Assembly: GCF_014892575.1 (NCBI RefSeq)
Contig: NZ_JADBGI010000005.1
Coordinates: forward strand, 124,001 to 188,000
From: Nocardiopsis coralli
GTDB lineage: Bacteria > Actinomycetota > Actinomycetes > Streptosporangiales > Streptosporangiaceae
Direction of reading: 5' to 3'
DNA: 64,000 nt
Position numbers and translations under genes: made by a program. The first letter of the stretch is position 1, and each line of letters begins with the position of its first letter. This document shows, piece by piece, positions 7,570-18,046 of this stretch. The notes below the pieces were generated by a model that saw only the letters and a program-made list of their open reading frames with translations, searched no databases and had not been told where the DNA came from.

Positions 7570-9432
7570 TCAGCGGTCCTGCGCGGCGAACTGCGTGCGG
7601 TAGAGCGCCGTGTACAGCCCGCCCGCTCCCAGGAGCTCGTCGTGGGTGCCGCGTTCAAGGATGCGGCCGTCCTCGAGCACCAGGATCTGGTCGGCCTCGC
7701 GCACCGTCGCCAGCCGGTGGGCGATCACCAGGGACGTCCGGCCCGCCAGCGCCACGGCCAGGGCCTCCTGCACCGCGGCCTCCGACTCCGAGTCCAGATG
7801 GGCGGTGGCCTCGTCCAGCACCACGACCGACGGGGCCTTCAGAAGTAGCCGTGCGATCGCCAGGCGCTGCTTCTCACCGCCCGAGAGCCGGTACCCGCGG
7901 TCGCCGACCATGGTGTCCAGCCCGTCGGGCAGCTGGTCCAGCAGGGCGCCCAGGCGTGCCATGCGCAGGGCTTCGACGAGCTCCTCGTCGGTGGCCTCGG
8001 GCTTCGCGTACCGCAGGTTGGCGCCGACGGTGTCGTGGAAGAGCTGCGCGTCCTGGGTGACCACACCCACCGAGTCGCGCAACGAGTCGCCGGTGGCCTC
8101 GCGCAGGTCCACCCCGCCCACGCGCACCGTGCCCTCCGTGGGGTCGTACAGGCGTGAGACCAGGTGAGTGAGCGTGGTCTTGCCGGCGCCCGACGGTCCC
8201 ACGAGCGCGACCATGCGGCCCGGTTCGGCACGGAACGAGACCTCGCTCAGCACCTGGGCGTCGTCGCTGCTCTGCACTTGCGGGGTCAGTTCGAGCGAGG
8301 CCACCGAGGTCTCCTCGGCGCTCGGATACCGGAACGAGACCCGGTCGAACTCCACCGACAGCGGCCCCTGCGGCAGCGGGCGCGCGTCCGGGCTCTCCTT
8401 GATCGCCGGTTCCAGGTCCAGCACCTCGAAGACCCGGTCGAAGGAGACCAGCGCCGTCATGATCTCCACGTGCACGTTGGAGAGCGTCGTGATGGGCCCG
8501 TACAGCCGTGCCAGCAGCGCCGTGAGGGCGACCAGGGTCCCGACCTCGAACGCCCCGTCCACCGCCAGCACACCGCCGACGCCGTAGACCATCGCGGTGG
8601 CCAGCGCCGTGATCGTGGCCAGCATCGTGAACAGCAGCCCGCCGTAGACCGCCTGGCGTACCCCGAGGTCGCGCACGCGCTCGGCCCGCACGGCGAATCC
8701 GGCCGATTCCTCCGACGGGCGCCCGTAGAGCTTGACGAGCATCGCGCCGCCGACGTTGAAGCGCTCCGTCATGAGGGAGCTCATCTGGGCGTTGTTGTCC
8801 ATCGCGTCCCGGGAGATCACCGCGAGCTTGCGGCCCAGGACCTTCGCCGGAACGATGAACAGCGGGATCATCGCCAGCGCCGCCAGCGTGACCTGCCACG
8901 ACAGCGCCATCATCGTGATGAGCACCGCCACCAGGCTCACCAGGTTGGTCACCACCGACTGCAGCACCGAGGTGATGGCGCGCTGGGCGCCCACGACGTC
9001 GGTGTTGAGCCGGCTGATCAACGACCCCGTCTGCGTGCGGGTGAAGAACGAGATCGGCATGCGCTGCACGTGCGTGAACACCTGGGTGCGCAGCAGGTAG
9101 ATGACGCCCTCGCCGATGCGGGAGGACAGCCAGCGCCCGGTCAGGGTGATGGCACCCTCCAGGATCGCCAGCACACCCGCCGCGACCGCCAGCCACACCA
9201 CGACCGACGTGTCCGAGGGGATGATTCCCTCGTCGATGATGGCGCGGAGCAGCAGGGGGTTGGCGACGACGATGCCCGCACCGACCGCCGTCACCAACAG
9301 GAAGACGAGGATGGAACGCCAGTGCGGGACGGCGTAGGACAGGATGCGGCGCGTGATCCCCGGGGGCAGCCTCTGTCCCCGTGCGCTCCCGTCATTGACC
9401 AAGGCCCTGTAGGAGGGCCTTCCTGACATCAT
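7570..9432 (-). CDS. ABC exporter, fused membrane and ATPase domains
   Basis: A 620-residue half-transporter: six predicted transmembrane helices (about 30-320) followed by an ATP-binding domain (about 365-605). Walker A is GPSGAGKTT, the signature LSGGEKQR, and Walker B VVVLDEATAHLD. The layout is that of homodimeric type IV ABC exporters; the substrate cannot be inferred. ATG at 9432 is chosen because AAGAGG lies 7 nt upstream; a longer in-frame ATG exists at 9474. A nucleotidyltransferase gene ends 75 nt upstream on the same strand, so the two may form an operon. Confidence 0.88.
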   Translation of the reverse strand: MMSGRPSYRALVNDGSARGQRLPPGITRRILSYAVPHWRSILVFLLVTAVGAGIVVANPLLLRAIIDEGIIPSDTSVVVWLAVAAGVLAILEGAITLTGRWLSSRIGEGVIYLLRTQVFTHVQRMPISFFTRTQTGSLISRLNTDVVGAQRAITSVLQSVVTNLVSLVAVLITMMALSWQVTLAALAMIPLFIVPAKVLGRKLAVISRDAMDNNAQMSSLMTERFNVGGAMLVKLYGRPSEESAGFAVRAERVRDLGVRQAVYGGLLFTMLATITALATAMVYGVGGVLAVDGAFEVGTLVALTALLARLYGPITTLSNVHVEIMTALVSFDRVFEVLDLEPAIKESPDARPLPQGPLSVEFDRVSFRYPSAEETSVASLELTPQVQSSDDAQVLSEVSFRAEPGRMVALVGPSGAGKTTLTHLVSRLYDPTEGTVRVGGVDLREATGDSLRDSVGVVTQDAQLFHDTVGANLRYAKPEATDEELVEALRMARLGALLDQLPDGLDTMVGDRGYRLSGGEKQRLAIARLLLKAPSVVVLDEATAHLDSESEAAVQEALAVALAGRTSLVIAHRLATVREADQILVLEDGRILERGTHDELLGAGGLYTALYRTQFAAQDR

Positions 9433-9507
9433 GGACAGCCTCTTCGTGTTCGCGGATTCGCCGACCATCAACACCGGGGCGGGGGCGGCTCTTCCCGAAC
9501 GTGACCG

Positions 9508-10011
9508 TCAGAGCGAGTGTGCCAGGCGTCCCAGTGCCGCGGTGGTGGAACGGCCGGGGGTGAAGGGGAGCTCCCACGCCTGCGCCCCGAGCGCCTCGGC
9601 GCCGCGGATCTTGGCGTGGGTGTACCGGTCGCCCTCGGTGAAGGCCAGGGCGGCGGGGGAGAGGGGGCGCAGGATGTCGGCGTAGGCGGCCCAGTCGGCG
9701 ATCTCGGGGGCGCCGTCGATGACGAAGGACCCGCTCACGCAGCCCAGCGCGGCGATGGTCTCGGCGCGTTCCTCGGCCGGGTTGACGGGGCGTCCGGGGC
9801 CCTTCCAGGCGCGCACCCGCTGGTCGGACTCGATGCCCACGACCAGGGGGAGACCGCGTTCGGCGATGGACCTGAGGAAGCGCACGTGCCCCACGTGCAG
9901 GACGTCGAAGACACCGGTGACCACGACGGGCCGCTCCAGGGGGTCGGGCCGGTCGAACCAGTGCGCGCGCAGAGGTCTGACCGCCTTGTGCTGCGCGTTC
10001 GTCTCCGTCAT
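9508..10011 (-). CDS. cytidylyltransferase-family protein (HxGH nucleotidyltransferase)
   Basis: A 167-residue nucleotidyltransferase of the cytidylyltransferase/RfaE C-domain type. The nucleotide-binding HxGH motif appears as GVFDVLHVGHVRFL, and the C-terminal GRSTTA matches the family's second phosphate-binding motif. Such enzymes activate a sugar phosphate or alcohol phosphate with CTP or ATP. There is no kinase domain. It sits upstream of the ABC exporter on the same strand. The substrate is unknown. Confidence 0.78.
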   Translation of the reverse strand: MTETNAQHKAVRPLRAHWFDRPDPLERPVVVTGVFDVLHVGHVRFLRSIAERGLPLVVGIESDQRVRAWKGPGRPVNPAEERAETIAALGCVSGSFVIDGAPEIADWAAYADILRPLSPAALAFTEGDRYTHAKIRGAEALGAQAWELPFTPGRSTTAALGRLAHSL

Positions 10012-10206
10012 GCCGTCACCTGTTCTCGAAGCATCCGAGGGCCCTCACGAGTGGTCAACGTACCTCTTCGAAGTGGGTATTCCGGTGCGCGGGTCGGGTG
10101 AAACCGCCCCGGGGGTGCCCGGGATCACAACCGTGCGGCCCCGAACCGGACACCCGTTCCCTGCGTCCCATCCCCGGAACAGAGACTCTCCGGAGAGGAA
10201 GAGCCC

Positions 10207-10500
10207 ATGGCTTGGGTCGTGTTGGTCGAGGAGTCCGAGGGGCTGGGGCGGGACCGGTGGCGCTGGGGGATGACCCCCATCGTGGCGGGGCCGTTCGGCG
10301 ACTTCGACAGCGCCGCGGACGCCGCGTTGCGGTTGACGCGCGATTACCGGCCGCAGCACCCGTGGTCGGAACGGGACCGGAACGCGTTCCGCATCTCACC
10401 GAGTGAGTACATCGTGCGTGTGGTCGGCGCGACGGCGGACTTCCACTTCCGCGTGACCGTCGCCGAGCACATCACCCCCGGCACGGGCGCCCCCGCCTGA
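10207..10500 (+). CDS. conserved hypothetical protein (97 aa)
   Basis: A 97-residue soluble protein, Trp- and Arg-rich, beginning MAWVVLVEESEGLG. It contains a PFGDFDSAADAALRL stretch that looks like a helix-forming core and has no cysteine, signal peptide or membrane segment. A GAGAGGA ribosome site lies 8 nt before ATG 10207. Codon use matches neighbouring genes, so it is probably translated. I do not recognise the family. The hairpin element at 10534 lies 33 nt after the stop. Confidence 0.6.
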   Translation: MAWVVLVEESEGLGRDRWRWGMTPIVAGPFGDFDSAADAALRLTRDYRPQHPWSERDRNAFRISPSEYIVRVVGATADFHFRVTVAEHITPGTGAPA

Positions 10501-10533
10501 CCACATCCGGCCCCCAGAACACCCCCTCCAGAA

Positions 10534-10580
10534 CGCTTGTCGAGGGCGCACGAGCGCCGGCGAGTGCCCCTCGCCAAGCG
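10534..10580. repeat. dispersed hairpin element, copy 1
   Basis: The conserved core GCACGAGCGCCGGCGAGTGC (10548-10567) is flanked by arms that pair with each other (CGCTTG with CAAGCG, CGAGGG with CCCTCG). It sits between convergently oriented genes. Other copies lie at 50585, 59142, 59312 and 59459. Confidence 0.65.
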
Positions 10581-10748
10581 GATTCGTTCCCCGGTCCCAC
10601 CTTGCCTGGCCGCCCCTGCGCTCTACGGTTCGGCGTCCGCGTGCGGGCCTGGGAGCTGTCAGTGACCAGGGGGAGTCCGCTCACCGGATAGAAGTGCCGA
10701 AAACTCGATCGGTAGATCACAGAACGGCACCAAGAAAGCCCGACAGGG

Positions 10749-11351
10749 CCTCTCTGAAGCTTCCGGCCTCGACCACGGACGTGGGAGGGGGCGCGCGGCC
10801 TCCGCCACAGCGGGCGCGAGCGCCGGCGAGCGCGCACGGGGTCGTCCCCCGAACAAGACAGAGTGCGTGGTGTGGCCTCTTCGAAGGTTCGAACCTCGAC
10901 TACAGAGGTGGGGGGTGTGCGCGACCTCCGCCACAGACGGCGCGAGCGCAAGCGAGCGCGCACGGGGTCGTCCCTCGAACAGGACAGAGTGCGTGGTGTG
11001 GCCTCTTCGAAGGTTCGAACCTCGCCCACGGACGGGGGAGGGATGGGCGCTACCTCCGCCACAGACGGCGCGAGCGCAAGCGAGCGCGCACGGGGGCGTC
11101 CCTCGAACAGGACAGAGTGCGCGGTGGGGCCTCTTCGAAGGTTCGAGCCTCGACCACGGACGTGGGAGGGATGGGCGCTACCTCCGCCACAGACGGCGCG
11201 AGCGCAAGCGAGCGCGCACGGGGGCGTCCCTCGAACAGGACAGAGTGCGTGGTGTGGCCTCTTCGAAGGTTCGAACCTCGACCACGGACGTGGGAGGGAT
11301 GGGCGCTACCTCCGCCACAGACGGCGCGAGCGCAAGCGAGCGCCACTGGGG
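10749..11351. repeat. tandem repeat array, ~127-bp unit, about five copies
   Basis: Units begin at 10749, 10876, 11002, 11130 and 11258 (period 126-128 bp), each starting with CCTCTTCGAAGGTTCGA or a variant. The middle units at 11002 and 11130 differ at only about five positions, while the first copy is more diverged and the last is truncated near 11343. Each unit contains the palindrome AGGTTCGAACCT, which looks like a tRNA T-arm, and a relative of the hairpin-element core (GCGCGAGCGCAAGCGAGCGC). Long frames through it are compositional artefacts. No spacer diversity, so it is not CRISPR. Confidence 0.9.
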
Positions 11352-11353
11352 GG

Positions 11354-11417
11354 TTCGGGGGGTGGCCCCCCGAAAGAAGCGCGGAGCGAGCTGCGGTGTG
11401 CGAAGCACACGCAGCTC
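11354..11417 (-). terminator. two hairpins downstream of tRNA-Gly
   Basis: Reading away from the tRNA 3' end on the minus strand, the first hairpin (11417-11388, 13-bp stem with one bulge, GAA/TTC loop) begins 13 nt after the tRNA. A second perfect 9-bp hairpin (11374-11354) follows a T-rich CTTCTTT. Together they could terminate the tRNA transcript. Confidence 0.55.
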
Positions 11418-11430
11418 GCCCCGCGAGCGG

Positions 11431-11501
11431 AGCGGGCGACGAGAATCGAACTCGCATGACCAGCTTGGAAGGCTGGGGTTCTACCATTGAACTACGCCCG
11501 C
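11431..11501 (-). tRNA. tRNA-Gly (anticodon TCC)
   Basis: A full 71-nt cloverleaf on the minus strand. The acceptor GCGGGCG pairs with CGCCCGC, the discriminator is T, the anticodon loop is CTTCCAA on a CCAGC/GCTGG stem, and the T-arm is GCGAG-TTCGATT-CTCGT. CCA is not encoded. It is divergent from tRNA-Pro. Confidence 0.95.
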
Positions 11502-11620
11502 GTGGCGCCGGAGCCGTTGAGTTTCCTCTAGACTCGTTGCGCCGACGGAGACCAGAGTACAGTCTCCGGGGTGGTGGTCGCACACTCATCCCGGGGATGC
11601 GATCCTTGGGTCCGGCGCAG

Positions 11621-11695
11621 CGGGGTGTAGCGCAGCTTGGTTAGCGCGCATGCTTTGGGAGCATGAGGCCGCGGGTTCGAATCCCGCCACCCCGA
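11621..11695 (+). tRNA. tRNA-Pro (anticodon TGG)
   Basis: A full cloverleaf of 75 nt. The acceptor CGGGGTG pairs with CACCCCG, the D-stem is GCGC/GCGC, the anticodon loop is TTTGGGA on a CATGC/GCATG stem, and the T-arm is GCGGG-TTCGAAT-CCCGC. The discriminator is A and CCA is not encoded. Tig follows 233 nt downstream, a linkage usual in actinomycetes. Confidence 0.95.
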
Positions 11696-11928
11696 CGGAA
11701 CCGACCGCGGTGGCACGGCTTCTCACGGCTGTGCGCCGTGGCCCCCTGTCTGTCTGCCCTAGACTTGGTGCGATCAGCAGGAAACTGTAAGTCCCAGCCC
11801 GTCGCAGGGCACCCCTTCAGAACGCGGTCGTCAGACCGGTCCCGGGGTGCGTGCGTGCATTCGCCGTTCGAGTGGTGCGCCTGCGGGCCGACGCGGACAC
11901 CAGCCGGCAAACCTAGGAGTACCGCCCC

Positions 11929-13368
11929 GTGAAGACCGATGTCGAGGAGCTCAGCCCCACCCGGGTCAAGCTGACCATCGAGGTGCCCTTCGAGGAGCTC
12001 GAGCACGCTTTCGACGTGACCTACAAGTCGCTCGCGAAGCAGGTTCGGATCAAGGGCTTCCGCCCGGGCAAGGCGCCGGCGCGGCTGATCGACCGCTACG
12101 TCGGCCGTGGAGCTGTGATCAGCGAAGCGGTCAACCACGCTGTCCCCGAGCTGTACAACGACGCTGTCCAGAAGGAGGAGATCTTCGCGCTCGGCCAGCC
12201 CGACGTGGAGGTCACCAAGCTCGAGGACAACGACGAGCTCGCCTTCACCGCCGAGGTCGACGTCCGGCCGAAGTTCGAGGTGGAGGACCACAAGGGCATC
12301 GAGGTGACCGTCGACAGCGCCGAGGTCACCGACGAGCAGATCGACGAGCAGATCAACACCCTGCGCGAGCGTTTCTCCACCCTCGTCGGTGTCGACCGTC
12401 CCATCGAGGACGGCGACCACCTGTCCATCGACCTGTCCGCTTCGGTGGACGGCGAGAAGCTCGACGACGTGGCCGTCAGCGGCTACTCGTACGAGGTGGG
12501 CACGAACAACATGCTCGAGGGCCTGGACGAGACCCTGCGCGGTATGGAGTCCGGCGGCGAGGAGAGCTTCCGTACGACCCTCGTCGGCGGTGACCACGAG
12601 GGCCAGGAGGCCGACGTCTCCGTCACCGTGCACAGCGTGAAGACGAAGGAGCTCCCGGAGCTGGACGACGAGTTCGCCCAGCTGGCGAGCGAGTTCGACA
12701 CGATCGCCGAGCTCCGTGACGACGTGCGCAACCGCATGGCCGAGGTCCGTCGTATGCAGCAGCTGTCCGCTGCGCGCGACAAGGCCCTCGAGAAGCTCAT
12801 CGAGCAGATCGACCTGCCGCTGCCCGACGCCGTGGTCGACGAGGAGATCGAGCGCCGTCGCCAGAGCCTGGAGCAGCAGCTCGGCCAGAGCGGCCTGAGC
12901 AAGGAGGCCTACCTCGAGTCGCAGGAGAAGACCGAGGAGGAGTTCGAGGAGGAGCTGAAGACCGGCGCCAGCTCGGCGGTCAAGGCCGGCTTCATCCTCG
13001 ACCAGCTCGCCCTCCAGGAGGACCTGAGCGCCGACCAGAGCGAGCTCAGCCAGTACGTGTTCGAGCAGGCCCAGCGCATGGGTGTGAGCCCGGACCAGCT
13101 GGCGCAGCACCTCGTCGAGTCCAACCAGATCCGCGTGGCCTTCACCGAGGTCGTGCGCGGCAAGGCGATGGACCTGGTCCTGGCCAACGCCAAGATCACC
13201 GACGAGGACGGCAACGTCGTCGAGCAGGAGACCGCCTCCGAGACGGAGGAGGCCGCCAAGGCTGCCGCGTCCGCCGTTGCCGAGGCTTCCGACGAGTCGG
13301 CCGAGGCCGCTTCGGAGGAGTCCGAGGACAGCAAGGACGAGGCGAAGGACGACACCGAGTCCAAGTAG
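11929..13368 (+). CDS. tig: trigger factor, ribosome-associated chaperone and prolyl isomerase
   Basis: A 479-residue trigger factor. The N-terminal ribosome-binding domain carries the docking signature KGFRPGKAP (near residue 43), followed by the FKBP-type PPIase domain (about 160-245) and the C-terminal substrate-cradle helices. A 50-residue Glu/Ala/Ser-rich acidic tail makes it longer than the E. coli protein. GTG 11929 is preceded by TAGGAGT. A -10-like TAGACT at 11760-11765 marks a likely promoter. It heads the tig-clpP1-clpP2-clpX quality-control group, but a terminator separates it from clpP1. Confidence 0.95.
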   Translation: MKTDVEELSPTRVKLTIEVPFEELEHAFDVTYKSLAKQVRIKGFRPGKAPARLIDRYVGRGAVISEAVNHAVPELYNDAVQKEEIFALGQPDVEVTKLEDNDELAFTAEVDVRPKFEVEDHKGIEVTVDSAEVTDEQIDEQINTLRERFSTLVGVDRPIEDGDHLSIDLSASVDGEKLDDVAVSGYSYEVGTNNMLEGLDETLRGMESGGEESFRTTLVGGDHEGQEADVSVTVHSVKTKELPELDDEFAQLASEFDTIAELRDDVRNRMAEVRRMQQLSAARDKALEKLIEQIDLPLPDAVVDEEIERRRQSLEQQLGQSGLSKEAYLESQEKTEEEFEEELKTGASSAVKAGFILDQLALQEDLSADQSELSQYVFEQAQRMGVSPDQLAQHLVESNQIRVAFTEVVRGKAMDLVLANAKITDEDGNVVEQETASETEEAAKAAASAVAEASDESAEAASEESEDSKDEAKDDTESK

Positions 13369-13394
13369 TCCCGCCCCGGCCGGACGTCTGTTTC

Positions 13395-13432
13395 GGGCCC
13401 CGCCGGTGACCCAAGGGTCGCCGGCGGGGCCC
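13395..13432 (+). terminator. tig terminator
   Basis: An 18-bp inverted repeat (13395-13412 with 13415-13432, one G-U) with a tight centre lies 26 nt after the tig stop. Confidence 0.8.
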
Positions 13433-13479
13433 GCCGCGTTCGCCGGTGGAGGAAGGCCCAGACCACAGCGCCGGGCCAC

Positions 13480-13496
13480 ATGCGCTCAAAGCGAAC
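13480..13496. promoter_or_regulatory. ClgR-like operator upstream of clpP1P2
   Basis: ATGCGCTCAAAGCGAAC contains CGC-N5-GCG (13483-13493), the ClgR core, and the right half AGCGAAC is a perfect match to the Streptomyces-type site. It lies about 40 bp upstream of a -10-like TAGTGT at 13535-13540, where an activator would sit. ClgR activates clpP1P2 in several actinobacteria; its action here is inferred. Confidence 0.6.
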
Positions 13497-13583
13497 AGCC
13501 TCGGGATCCGTGCGTCCGCGGTGCATGTCGGCGTTAGTGTCTGGGGTATCGCAGCCGTTTCGATTCCGGAGCAGGTGACGAGA

Positions 13584-14210
13584 GTGCCGCCGATTGATGA
13601 GTCCACGTTCGACGCTCGTACGTCGGACCCGCAGCTTTCCCCTTTTATGGAGCAGACGCCTCAGCGCCTGTTGCGCCAGCGAATCGTTTTCCTCGGGCAG
13701 CAGGTCGATGACGAGATCGCCAACCGCCTCGTGGGTGAACTCCTGCTGCTGTCCGCCGAGGACCGCCAGCGGGACATCACGATGTACGTCAACTCGCCCG
13801 GTGGTTCTGTGACCGCCGGTATGGCGATCTACGACGTCATGCAGTACATCCCCAACGACGTCCGGACCGTGGGTATCGGTCTGGCCGCGTCCATGGGCCA
13901 GATGCTTCTGTGCGCCGGTGCCCCGGGCAAGCGTTACGCCCTGCCGCACACGCGCGTCATGATGCACCAGCCCTCCGGTGGTATCGGGGGCACGGCCTCC
14001 GACATCCGCATCCTGGCGGACCAGCTTCTCTACGTGAAGAAGATGTTCCTGGAGCGGGTCTCCCACCACACCGGCCAGCCGCTCGAGCAGATCGAGAAGG
14101 ACGCCGACCGGGACCGTTGGTTCACTGCCCAGCAGGCCCTGGAGTACGGCTTCATCGACGAGGTCCTGGAGGGGTCCCTCGACGTGACCGGGGACCGGAA
14201 CCAGAGTTGA
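13584..14210 (+). CDS. clpP1: ATP-dependent Clp protease proteolytic subunit 1
   Basis: A 208-residue ClpP serine protease subunit. The triad is visible as Ser103 (LAASMGQM), His128 (MMHQPSG) and Asp177 (ADRDRW). It forms a mixed barrel with ClpP2 and is fed by ClpX or ClpC ATPases. GTG 13584 is used; GTG 13575 is an in-frame alternative three codons upstream with a closer GGAG. It is 49 nt from clpP2, so the two form an operon. A ClgR-like site precedes it. Which clpP is labelled 1 or 2 follows gene order only. Confidence 0.92.
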   Translation: MPPIDESTFDARTSDPQLSPFMEQTPQRLLRQRIVFLGQQVDDEIANRLVGELLLLSAEDRQRDITMYVNSPGGSVTAGMAIYDVMQYIPNDVRTVGIGLAASMGQMLLCAGAPGKRYALPHTRVMMHQPSGGIGGTASDIRILADQLLYVKKMFLERVSHHTGQPLEQIEKDADRDRWFTAQQALEYGFIDEVLEGSLDVTGDRNQS

Positions 14211-14259
14211 GCCCGTCGTACCTTGTTCCAGGAACGGCGCAGTGCGTGGAAGGCGTGAA

Positions 14260-14919
14260 ATGACCGAGTTCAACCCGAGCAGTCTCATCGGCGGCATGGC
14301 CCCCTCGGCTCCGCAGAGCCGCTACGTCCTGCCGTCCTTCACCGAGCGGACGTCCTACGGCGTCAAGGAGATGAATCCGTACAACAAGCTCTTCGAGGAG
14401 CGGATCATCTTCGTCGGCGTCCAGATCGACGACGTCTCGGCCAACGACCTGATGGCGCAGCTCATCACGTTGGAGCAGCTCGACTCCGAGCGCGACATCC
14501 AGATGTACATCAACTCCCCGGGCGGGTCGTTCACGTCGCTGATGGCGATCTACGACACCATGCAGTTCGTCCGTCCGGACATCCAGACGGTGTGCATCGG
14601 CCAGGCCGCGTCCGCCGCGGCGATCCTGCTGGCCGGCGGGACCAAGGGCAAGCGCGGTGCGCTGCCCAACGCGCGGATGATGATCCACCAGCCCGCCACC
14701 GAGGGCATGCACGGCCAGGCCAGTGACATCGAGATCCAGGCCAACGAGATCACCCGGATCCGCCAGCAGCTCGAGGAGACGCTGGCCAAGCACACCGGGC
14801 GTACGGTCGAGCAGGTCTCGGACGACATCGAGCGGGACAAGATCCTGACCGCGGAAGAGTCCGTCGAGTACGGTCTCATCGACTTCGTGCTCCCCTACCG
14901 CAAGGCTTCCCTGAAGTAG
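14260..14919 (+). CDS. clpP2: ATP-dependent Clp protease proteolytic subunit 2
   Basis: A 219-residue ClpP paralogue. Ser118 ([12 protein letters not shown]) and His143 (MMIHQPAT) are evident, and Asp193 (ERDKIL) is the likely third triad residue. It has a longer N-terminal propeptide-like region than ClpP1, with processing expected near the conserved start of [16 protein letters not shown] lies 6 nt before ATG 14260. Cotranscription with clpP1 is expected; clpX follows after 161 nt. Confidence 0.94.
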   Translation: MTEFNPSSLIGGMAPSAPQSRYVLPSFTERTSYGVKEMNPYNKLFEERIIFVGVQIDDVSANDLMAQLITLEQLDSERDIQMYINSPGGSFTSLMAIYDTMQFVRPDIQTVCIGQAASAAAILLAGGTKGKRGALPNARMMIHQPATEGMHGQASDIEIQANEITRIRQQLEETLAKHTGRTVEQVSDDIERDKILTAEESVEYGLIDFVLPYRKASLK

Positions 14920-15080
14920 GGTGCACGGGCGACACGAGCGCCGAACCGGGCCGGTTCCTGACCCGCCTGTGGCAATCCGGTGGTGAAGCCGGTCCGGTTC
15001 GTCGCTTAGTCTGGCGAAGAGCGACACACAGATCGCCTCGCCCGCCGGGCGGGGTGGCCTTAGTTTTGAGGAGTGGCTGG

Positions 15081-16361
<1,281 letters not shown>

Positions 16362-16382
16362 CCTGCCACCCCGAGAACGACC

Positions 16383-16416
16383 GAGCGCCCGTCCCCGCAC
16401 CCGGGGGCGGGCGCTC
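16383..16416 (+). terminator. clpX terminator
   Basis: A 15-bp stem (16383-16397 with 16402-16416, one G-U) around a 4-nt loop. Confidence 0.8.
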
Positions 16417-16468
16417 GTGTGCGTCACGTCTCAGGTGAGCGGCGCCCCTGATCGGGTAGGGGCGTTCC

Positions 16469-17110
16469 ATGCCCCCTGAGCCCCCTCACCCCCTCCGCCG
16501 CCGGTTCATCGAGTTCCAGATCCGTGCCCGGGCCCGCCCCGGCAGAACCGCGGTCGTGCAGGGCATCCTCAGCGGATTCCTGTTCGCGCTCTTCTGGTTC
16601 GCGGCGATGTGGTTCGACCTGGTGCCGAGCGAGAGTTTCGATTCGGCCGTTGAGGCCGGTTTCTGGGCCCTGGCCATGGGGGTGGCCTTCGGGGCGACGA
16701 TGGGCGGATGGTTCGCCTGGTACGCACGCCGGGCCGACCCCGAACCCCTGGTGGCCGGAACCCGCGCGGAGGACGTCCTCGCCGCCCGGAGGCAACTGGA
16801 AGGGGGCCACCTCGGCGGTCCACCGGAGATCGACCGCCTCACCGTGCAATTCGCCCGCCAGATGCTCCGTATGCCTTGGTGGCCGCGGACCTCGGGGGTG
16901 TTCTTCGCGCTCATGGCGATGCTCAACTGGACCCTGGTCGCACTGAGCGAGGGTTCCTGGATCCACCTCGCCGGGGCCGTCATGTTCACCGTCGGGGTGG
17001 TGTCTCTCTACTTCTGCAACCGCTGGGTGGTGCGCAGACGGGCTGCAGCGGAGGAGGTCCTGGCCCTGGCCGACACCGGTGAAGCACCGCCGGCCCCGGA
17101 GCAGGGCTGA
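16469..17110 (+). CDS. membrane protein of unknown function (213 aa)
   Basis: A 213-residue protein with four hydrophobic segments in two pairs (about 31-52, 64-88, 142-160, 167-186) separated by a ~50-residue cytoplasmic-type loop, and an Arg/Pro-rich N-terminus. The pattern resembles small actinobacterial integral membrane proteins without assigned function. AGGGG lies ~6 nt before ATG 16469. Its stop is only 9 nt from the end of the convergent DUF305 gene, so the transcripts overlap. It opens the accessory block that replaces valS in this gene order. Confidence 0.7.
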   Translation: MPPEPPHPLRRRFIEFQIRARARPGRTAVVQGILSGFLFALFWFAAMWFDLVPSESFDSAVEAGFWALAMGVAFGATMGGWFAWYARRADPEPLVAGTRAEDVLAARRQLEGGHLGGPPEIDRLTVQFARQMLRMPWWPRTSGVFFALMAMLNWTLVALSEGSWIHLAGAVMFTVGVVSLYFCNRWVVRRRAAAEEVLALADTGEAPPAPEQG

Positions 17111-17119
17111 GCCGGGCGG

Positions 17120-17827
17120 TCAGCCCTCCTCGAGGATGCGCTCCATGCGGGAGATCTCGGTGTTCTGCTCGGCGATGAGGTCGTTGGCCATCTCCAGGAC
17201 CTGGCGGTCGCTGCCGTCGGCCATGACGTCCTCGGCCATGGTGACCGCGCCCCGGTGGTGCTCACTCATGAGCTCCACGAAGAGCTGGTCGAAGTCGTCG
17301 CCCTCGGCCGACTCCAGGCGCTCGAGGTCCTCCTCGGAGACCATGCCCTCCATGTCGTCGTGGTCGACGTCGAGCACGCACTCGGCGACGTCCTCGCCCT
17401 CCGCGTGGTGGTCCCCGTCGCCCTCGAGACCACAGAAGTTCTGGTGGGCGGGGTTCTCGCGGGCCGGGGCGAAGACGTTCTCCTCCAGCCAGCTCTCCAT
17501 CGCGGTGATCTCCGGTTCCTGCGCCGCCGAGATGCGGTCGGCGATCCGCTCGATGCCGTCGCGCTCGTGGCGGTCGGGGACCAGGTCGGTCATCTCCAGG
17601 GCCTGCGTGTGGTGCTCGATCATCATCACGAGGTAGTCGACGTCGGCCTCGTTGTGGCCCTGCTCCTCGGCGAGCGCGGCGATCTGTTCCTGGGTGGCGG
17701 GTGAGGAGGACTCCCCGGGGGCGCCGGGGGCGATGACGTTGGCGGACTCCTGGTCGGCGTCGTCGGTGCAGGCGGTCGCGGCGAGCAGGACGAGGGCCGA
17801 TCCGGTGGCGAGTGCGAGGCGGCGCAC
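17120..17827 (-). CDS. DUF305 family secreted lipoprotein
   Basis: A 235-residue exported protein. The signal sequence ends in a lipobox-like LAATAC with Cys20 as the acylated residue. Two DUF305 half-repeats follow, marked by MMIEHHTQALEM and MSEHHRGAVTMAEDVM; such paired His motifs are typical of the family, which is often linked to metal or copper stress. An acidic/His stretch (GDGDHHAEGED) lies between them. GTG at 17827 has GGAGGA upstream, which rejects the longer frame. It is divergent from the first LVIVD gene across 267 bp and may share its control region. Confidence 0.83.
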   Translation of the reverse strand: MRRLALATGSALVLLAATACTDDADQESANVIAPGAPGESSSPATQEQIAALAEEQGHNEADVDYLVMMIEHHTQALEMTDLVPDRHERDGIERIADRISAAQEPEITAMESWLEENVFAPARENPAHQNFCGLEGDGDHHAEGEDVAECVLDVDHDDMEGMVSEEDLERLESAEGDDFDQLFVELMSEHHRGAVTMAEDVMADGSDRQVLEMANDLIAEQNTEISRMERILEEG

Positions 17828-18046
17828 GAGGTGTCCTCCAGGGGTGGGGGCGGGCGCGGGCGCAGGGCCCGCGGTGTCGGCCGTGTGCGACACCCTGCGG
17901 GGTTTTCTACTCAGTCCGCGGGTGTTTTGTCCAGCCCTGGGTTCCGGTGGCGCGTCCCCGTCGAGGCGGGGCCACGTGTGCACCCTTACGTCATCAGATG
18001 TCCGATCTCGGTGTTTCGCCTGGTCTGTGGCCTGTGCGGTGAGTAC

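Noticed and set aside
10749..11351. CRISPR array
   Set aside because: The whole ~127-bp unit is repeated with no unique spacers, and no cas gene is present.
10694..11644. Overlapping frames through the tandem repeat array
   Set aside because: They exist in several frames and both strands, reflect the repeat unit, and run into tRNA genes.
11431..11695. Integrated mobile element at the tRNA genes
   Set aside because: No integrase, excisionase or second copy of a tRNA 3' end lies nearby.
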